A stretch of 64,000 nt of DNA from Affinibrenneria salicis (GTDB lineage: Bacteria > Pseudomonadota > Gammaproteobacteria > Enterobacterales > Enterobacteriaceae): the NCBI RefSeq assembly GCF_008710095.1, contig NZ_VYKJ01000008.1, positions 1-64,000 on the forward strand. Direction: 5' to 3'. Position numbers and translations under genes: made by a program. Positions 59,487 through 64,000 of this stretch are shown one piece after another (the stretch's first letter is position 1; the number at the start of each line of letters is the position of its first letter). A model generated the notes under the pieces. It saw nothing but the letters and a program-made list of their open reading frames with translations, ran no database searches and was not told the origin of the DNA.

Positions 59487-61046
59487 TTAGTGGCCGCTGC
59501 GAATCAGATGATCGAAGGCCGCCAGCGAGGCCTTGGCCCCTTCGCCGAGGGCGATCACGATTTGTTTGTACGGCACGGTGGTGACGTCGCCGGCGGCGAA
59601 CACGCCCGGAATCGAAGTCTGACCGCGGCTATCGATTTCAATTTCGCCGCGCGGAGAGAGTTCGATGCTGCCGCGCAGCCAGTCGGTGTTTGGCAGCAGA
59701 CCGATTTGCACAAAAATACCTTCCAGTTCCAGCGTCTTTAGTTCGCTGGTTTTGCGATCCTGATAAGTCAGACCGGTCACTTTCTTGCCGTCGCCTTTGA
59801 CCTCGGTGGTCAGCGCGCTGGTGATAATATCCACGTTCGGCAGGCTGGCCAGCTTGCTTTGCAGCACGGCGTCGGCGCGCAGCTTGTCATCGAACTCAAT
59901 CAGCGTGACGTGGGAAACTACGCCCGCCAGGTCGATGGCGGCTTCCACGCCGGAGTTGCCGCCGCCAATCACCGAGACGCGTTTACCCTTAAACAGCGGG
60001 CCGTCGCAGTGCGGGCAGTAGGCCACGCCGCGCGAACGATATTCCTGTTCGCCCGGGACGTTCATTTCACGCCAGCGCGCGCCGGTGGCGATAATCACCG
60101 TTTTCGCTTTCAGTTTCGCGCCGCTTTCAAAGCTGACTTCGTGCAGTCCGCCGGCTTCTACGCTGGCCTGCAGCGCGGTGGCGCGCTGTAGGTTCATGAT
60201 GTCCACATCGTACTGACGCACGTGCTCTTCCAGCGCGGCGGCCAGTTTCGGGCCTTCGGTTTCTTTAACCGAAATAAAGTTTTCGATCGCCAGCGTATCC
60301 AGCACCTGGCCGCCGAAACGCTCGGCCGCCACGCCGGTTCTGATGCCCTTGCGCGCGGCGTAGATGGCTGCGGTGGCGCCGGCCGGGCCGCCGCCGATGA
60401 CCAAAACGTCGTACGGCGCCTGAGCGCTCAGTTTCTCGGCCACCTGCGCCGCGGCGCCGCTGTCCAGCTTATTCACGATCTCTTCCAGGCCCATGCGGCC
60501 CTGGCCGAAAGGTTCGCCATTCAGATAGATGGACGGGACGGCCATGATCTGGCGCGCATTCACTTCGTCCTGGAACAGTGCGCCGTCGATAGCCACATGG
60601 TGAATCTTCGGATTCAGCACCGCCATCAGGTTCAGCGCCTGCACAACGTCAGGGCAGTTCTGGCAGCTCAGCGAAAAATAGGTTTCAAAATGGTATTCAC
60701 CGTCGAGGTTTTTCACCTGTTCGATTTGTTCCGGCGTCAGTTTCGCCGGATGCCCGCCGACCTGCAGTAAAGCCAGTACCAGCGAGGTGAATTCGTGTCC
60801 TAAAGGAATGCCGGCAAAACGCAGGCTAATATCTTTTCCCGGACTTTTCAGGGCGAATGACGGACGGCGTTCATCGTTGCCGTCTTCACGCAAAATAACG
60901 TTCGGCGAAAGGCTGGCGATATCCTGTAACAGGCCCAGCATTTCATGAGATTTTGCGCTGTCGTTCAAAGAGGCAGAGATCTCAATTGGCTGGGTAACCA
61001 GGTCAAGATACGTTTTTAATTGTGTTTTGAGATTAGTATCCAACAT
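59487..61046 (-). CDS. ahpF: Alkyl hydroperoxide reductase subunit F
   Basis: 519 residues (E. coli 521). The N-terminal tandem thioredoxin-fold domain carries SCQNCPD. The thioredoxin-reductase-like part carries the FAD motif [19 protein letters not shown], redox pair CPHC ([12 protein letters not shown]), NADH motif [17 protein letters not shown], and [15 protein letters not shown] near the end. It reduces AhpC with NADH. Confidence 0.97.
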   Translation of the reverse strand: MLDTNLKTQLKTYLDLVTQPIEISASLNDSAKSHEMLGLLQDIASLSPNVILREDGNDERRPSFALKSPGKDISLRFAGIPLGHEFTSLVLALLQVGGHPAKLTPEQIEQVKNLDGEYHFETYFSLSCQNCPDVVQALNLMAVLNPKIHHVAIDGALFQDEVNARQIMAVPSIYLNGEPFGQGRMGLEEIVNKLDSGAAAQVAEKLSAQAPYDVLVIGGGPAGATAAIYAARKGIRTGVAAERFGGQVLDTLAIENFISVKETEGPKLAAALEEHVRQYDVDIMNLQRATALQASVEAGGLHEVSFESGAKLKAKTVIIATGARWREMNVPGEQEYRSRGVAYCPHCDGPLFKGKRVSVIGGGNSGVEAAIDLAGVVSHVTLIEFDDKLRADAVLQSKLASLPNVDIITSALTTEVKGDGKKVTGLTYQDRKTSELKTLELEGIFVQIGLLPNTDWLRGSIELSPRGEIEIDSRGQTSIPGVFAAGDVTTVPYKQIVIALGEGAKASLAAFDHLIRSGH

Positions 61047-61078
61047 GACGATGGGTTCCCTTAGCTAGAGTGATGAAC

Positions 61079-61103
61079 GGTCTGAGGGCAACGCCCCCAG
61101 ACC
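61079..61103 (-). other. Intercistronic hairpin between ahpC and ahpF
   Basis: An ahpC-proximal stem-loop (ggtctggggg / gcccctcagacc type pairing) without a T-run may limit read-through or stabilise ahpC mRNA, consistent with ahpC being made in excess over ahpF. Confidence 0.5.
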
Positions 61104-61121
61104 GCAGAACGGTACAGCGAA

Positions 61122-61685
61122 TTAGATTTTGCCAACCAGGTCCAGAGACGGAGTCAGGGTCGCTTCCCCTTCTTTCCATTTAGCCGGGCAAACTTCGCCA
61201 GGGTGGTTCGCTACGTACTGAGCGGCGCGTACTTTACGCAGCAGCTCGGAAGCATCGCGACCAATGCCGTTGTCGTGGATTTCATACAGCTTGATCTGGC
61301 CTTCCGGGCTGATCAGGAAAGTGCCGCGCAGCGCAACGCCTTCTTCTTCAATCAGCACGCCGAAGTTTTTCGCCAGCACGTGAGTCGGGTCGCCGATCAG
61401 CGGGTAGTTCACTTTCTTGATCGCGTCAGACGTGTCATGCCACGCTTTGTGGGAGAAATGGGTATCGGTGGATACGCCGTAGATTTCTACGCCCAGTTTC
61501 TGGAATTCAGCGTAGTGATCCGCCAGGTCTTCCAGTTCAGTCGGGCAAACAAAGGTAAAATCAGCCGGATAGAAAACAATCGCGGACCATTTGCCTTTCA
61601 GGTCGGCATCGCTAACCTGGATGAATTTACCGTTATGGTAAGCGGTAGCGCTGAAAGGCTGTACTTCGGTATTGATTAAAGACAT
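61122..61685 (-). CDS. ahpC: Alkyl hydroperoxide reductase peroxiredoxin subunit
   Basis: 187 residues, the E. coli length. The peroxidatic Cys47 lies in [17 protein letters not shown] and the resolving cysteine in GEVCPAKW near residue 166. It destroys hydrogen peroxide, organic peroxides and peroxynitrite with AhpF. The ATG at 61685 has AGGAGGAGC 4-5 bp ahead. An A+T-rich region with ctatcaatag near 61797-61806 may hold OxyR contacts, but this is not certain. Confidence 0.97.
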   Translation of the reverse strand: MSLINTEVQPFSATAYHNGKFIQVSDADLKGKWSAIVFYPADFTFVCPTELEDLADHYAEFQKLGVEIYGVSTDTHFSHKAWHDTSDAIKKVNYPLIGDPTHVLAKNFGVLIEEEGVALRGTFLISPEGQIKLYEIHDNGIGRDASELLRKVRAAQYVANHPGEVCPAKWKEGEATLTPSLDLVGKI

Positions 61686-62113
61686 TGTGCTCCTCCTGTG
61701 GATCAATGCGAGTGATTATGTGATAACGGTCACTATCCTATAAAATTCACATAAAAAAGCTCATCGTTATGAGCAATGTGTCTGATAATTTTTATCTATC
61801 AATAGTGATGACTGGCGGGCGGCCGCCACCGCACGCCACGCTGACAGACAAAACTGACTGTATCCTGACCAGGGTAGCCGATCAACCACTGACGAAATTT
61901 TGCGCGCCGCGCGTCGCCTAAAAGGCGACAAACGTGCCATATGCGCGCCGGCCTTGCCGCCAACGCGATCCGTTTTGCGGCGGATGGTCGGGCGGAAAAT
62001 AACCCCCGGCTGGCGCGGAGGAGGAATGGCGGACGTCGTCGCATAGACTCGTCGCGAATTGTCAGTCGGGTCGGCGCTCATCGAGGCCTTGGGTGCACGA
62101 GACCGCCGGCCGG
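61686..62113. other. Upstream region of ahpC
   Basis: The 428 bp likely include the ahpC promoter close to the gene (tatagg, minus strand, near 61735) and nothing else recognisable. The rest is GC-rich with only short frames. Confidence 0.5.
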
Positions 62114-62491
62114 TCAGACTGACAGTGTGTCGTTTTTATCATCGACTTTCGCCAGCGCCGCAGACGGATTTTGCGCCTGCACGCTGCGCACCAGCGTATA
62201 ACTTTTCGACTGCAGGTTTTTGCTTCTCAGGCTATTTCCCTGAGAGCCCAGCGTTACGGCGACGCCAAGTCCCAGCAGATTAAACAAATGGTCGATGGCG
62301 TTGTCGTCAAGCCCGATAAGTTCGCTGCCGATGCCGACGAGGATCAGAAAACCGACGATCAGCCCGGCGGCCAGCCACAGGCGTTTCACCAGCAGCCAGA
62401 TGATGCCGAAGAAAAAAGCCGGCCAGCAAAATCCCCGCTTCACGATCTGGTAGCCAAGGACCGGATGCCGATAGATATCAAAGGTCTTCAT
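62114..62491 (-). CDS. DUF2628-family membrane protein
   Basis: 125 residues with KRGFCWPAFFFGIIWLLVKRLWLAAGLIVGFLIL, the DUF2628 signature of two membrane segments, followed by a soluble tail. The family is found in many proteobacteria (E. coli YigF is a relative) with no known function. It has no operon partners here. Confidence 0.75.
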   Translation of the reverse strand: MKTFDIYRHPVLGYQIVKRGFCWPAFFFGIIWLLVKRLWLAAGLIVGFLILVGIGSELIGLDDNAIDHLFNLLGLGVAVTLGSQGNSLRSKNLQSKSYTLVRSVQAQNPSAALAKVDDKNDTLSV

Positions 62492-62830
62492 GTTATTTCC
62501 CTGTTGTTGCTCATACCTGAATGCGACAAAGCGTCATCGCTAAGCATAACGTTTTTCCAGCCGGCGCGCGCTTCTCTTTGCTTGCCGCTTCCCCCTGGGT
62601 CCGTGTGTTTTCGTTTGTCTGCGCCCGCCAGGCGAGTTTTTAGCGTTCATTGGTTGTTTTGTCCGTTTTGTGATCCATATTGTAGTACGACCAATATATT
62701 TGGTACTACAATCTGCCTCATTCAGACGGCCCATATGCGGTATTTTGTGCAGCACCGTGGCGACGGTATTCATCGGGGCAGGTAAAGTAAGGTTCTGGGT
62801 TTATGACCGTTTCGCCGCGATGGAGCACTT
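62492..62830. other. Promoter region of the dgo operon
   Basis: 339 bp containing the paired operator at 62680-62711. No gene. A G+C-poor centre (62660-62720) may include the dgoR promoter. Confidence 0.6.
62680..62711. promoter_or_regulatory. Paired DgoR (FadR-type GntR) operator
   Basis: Two sites, ttgtagtacga (62680-62690) and tggtactacaa (62701-62711), each fit the tngtnnnacna pattern of FadR-type GntR proteins. They are inverted and spaced by 21 bp (two helical turns). They are 120-150 bp ahead of dgoR. Confidence 0.75.
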
Positions 62831-63529
62831 ATGAGCAAACAAGATTTGAGTAAAACCGACCGCATTATTCTGGATATCGGCCAGCAGATTATTAAAGGGA
62901 AGTATGCTCCCGGCTCGGCTTTGCCGGCGGAAGCGGACTTCTGCGAAGAGTTTCAGACTTCGCGCAACATTATTCGCGAAGTGTTTCGGGCCTTAACCGC
63001 GAAGCGGCTGATCGACATAAAACGGTACCGCGGCGCGTTTGTGGCGCCGCGCAATCAGTGGAATTACCTCGATACCGATGTATTGCAGTGGGTGCTGGCC
63101 AGCGACTATGACCCGCGGCTGATCAGCGCGATGAGCGAGGTGCGTAACCTGGTCGAACCGTCGATCGCCCGCTGGGCGGCGGAACGCGCCACCTCCAGCG
63201 AACTGGCGGTGATTGAACAGGCGCTGAACGACATGATCGCCAATCACCAGGATCGCGAGGCCTTTAATCAGGCGGATATACGCTTTCACGAGGCGGTGCT
63301 GGCGGCGGTGCATAACCCGCTGCTGCAACAGCTGAGCGTGGCGATCAGTTCACTGCAGCGGGCGGTATTCGAGCGGACCTATATGCCGGATAACGAAAAT
63401 ATGCCGCGCACGCTGCGCGAACACCGGGATTTGTACGATGCCATCCGGCATCAGGACGTAGAAGCGGCTGAACGGGCGGCGCTTGCCATGATCGCCAGTT
63501 CGACCAAACGGTTGAAGGATATTACATGA
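62831..63529 (+). CDS. dgoR: D-galactonate operon repressor DgoR
   Basis: 232 residues, near-identical in many segments to E. coli DgoR. The winged HTH reads PGSALPAEADFCEEFQTSRNIIREVFRALTAKRLIDIKRYRGAFV. The FCD effector domain begins at about 95 with VRNLVEPSIARWAAERATSS and includes the RFHEAVLAAVHNPLLQQL metal-site region. It represses the dgo genes until galactonate is bound. Its stop overlaps dgoK. Confidence 0.95.
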   Translation: MSKQDLSKTDRIILDIGQQIIKGKYAPGSALPAEADFCEEFQTSRNIIREVFRALTAKRLIDIKRYRGAFVAPRNQWNYLDTDVLQWVLASDYDPRLISAMSEVRNLVEPSIARWAAERATSSELAVIEQALNDMIANHQDREAFNQADIRFHEAVLAAVHNPLLQQLSVAISSLQRAVFERTYMPDNENMPRTLREHRDLYDAIRHQDVEAAERAALAMIASSTKRLKDIT

Positions 63530-64000
63530 GTGACAGTTATATCGCGATTGACTGGGGTTCGACCAATCTGCGCGCCTGGCTCTATCTCGACGGGCGCTGC
63601 GTGGACCAGACCCGATCGACGGCCGGGGTAACGCGGCTGGACGGGCAAACGCCGAAGCAGGTTTTTCAGCAGGTTATCGCCCCCTGGCTGCAGCATCAGG
63701 TGCCTGTGGTAATGGCCGGCATGATCGGCAGTAACGCCGGCTGGGTATCGGCGCCCTATCTGCCGTGTCCGACCAGTCTGACCGGGCTGGCGCATCGCCT
63801 GACGCGGGTGGATGAGGCGCGGCCTCTGGCGGCGTGGATTATCCCGGGGCTGAGCATCGATCGCGATGATAACTGTAACGTAATGCGGGGGGAAGAAACC
63901 CAGCTGACAGGCGCCTGGGTCGAGTGTCCGTCGTCCCTTTACCTGCTGCCGGGCACGCATTCGAAATGGGTGCGGATGCAGGACAGCAGCGTGATGGACT
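63526..64000 (+). CDS. dgoK: 2-dehydro-3-deoxygalactonokinase (3' end cut by window)
   Basis: The first 158 residues are present. The opening YIAIDWGSTNLRAWLYLDGR is the phosphate-1 motif of the actin-like sugar kinases, and AGMIGSNAGWVSAPYLPCP and LPGTHSKWVRMQ are typical DgoK. It phosphorylates 2-dehydro-3-deoxygalactonate with ATP. It overlaps dgoR by four bases; the rest lies beyond the window. Confidence 0.94.
   Translation, partial: MSDSYIAIDWGSTNLRAWLYLDGRCVDQTRSTAGVTRLDGQTPKQVFQQVIAPWLQHQVPVVMAGMIGSNAGWVSAPYLPCPTSLTGLAHRLTRVDEARPLAAWIIPGLSIDRDDNCNVMRGEETQLTGAWVECPSSLYLLPGTHSKWVRMQDSSVMD

Overview
This 64 kb window looks like chromosome from an Enterobacterales bacterium, most likely a plant- or insect-associated lineage near Dickeya, Brenneria and Pectobacterium. 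That placement is an inference. It rests on the block yidC-yidD-rnpA-rpmH-dnaA-dnaN-recF-gyrB, on many close E. coli-type orthologues (YieE/AdeP/YieH, YhdWXYZ, YjaB, YidA, AhpCF, DgoR/DgoK), on fairly high G+C, and on an interspersed repeat carrying a 'cgtcatacttcaag'-like core. No rRNA, tRNA, CRISPR array or intact insertion sequence was seen.

Region 1 (1-9471): an Lrp/AsnC regulator cut by the window edge stands divergent from an amino-acid ABC importer that has a binding protein and two permeases but no ATPase. It is followed by yieH, adeP and yieE, then a ferredoxin and an AegA/YgfT-like oxidoreductase. Region 2 (9472-16310): a YjaB-like acetyltransferase, a VOC-GNAT fusion and ddlA form one overlapping operon. 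The yhdWXYZ amino-acid ABC operon follows, preceded by an exact sigma-54 promoter match.

Region 3 (16400-28800): a probable amine or acylpolyamine uptake and catabolism cluster. It holds an ABC importer, a class IV aminotransferase-like protein lacking the expected PLP lysine, an acetylpolyamine amidohydrolase, an aldehyde dehydrogenase, a class III aminotransferase, a MmgE/PrpD protein, a LuxR-type regulator and a small cupin. Region 4 (28900-31554): a divergent DUF4375 pair, a short pilin-like secreted protein and a decayed EamA transporter.

Region 5 (31555-36870): a compact seven-gene operon joining a complete Ula-type PTS (EIIA, EIIB, EIIC) to a phosphotriesterase/lactonase-family hydrolase, a creatininase-family amidohydrolase, a SIS-domain protein and a GntR regulator. 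It looks like a sugar-acid, lactone or amide uptake pathway whose substrate I cannot name, and it is the best candidate here for an undescribed system. Region 6 (37310-46165): a VirK/YbjX protein, a MerR regulator with a DUF2938 membrane protein and a textbook 19-bp-spacer promoter, then a PotFGHI-like polyamine importer with an SDR, divergent from a LuxR regulator related to the one in region 3.

Region 7 (46956-64000): mnmE, yidC, yidD, rnpA, rpmH, dnaA, dnaN, recF, gyrB, yidA, ahpF, ahpC, a DUF2628 protein, and the start of the galactonate operon (dgoR and a truncated dgoK) behind a paired operator.

Two repeat families connect distant gaps. One has full or partial copies near 9057, 12064, 37151, 38618 and 46376. 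The other is an inverted pair of about 105 bp at 22976 and 48428.
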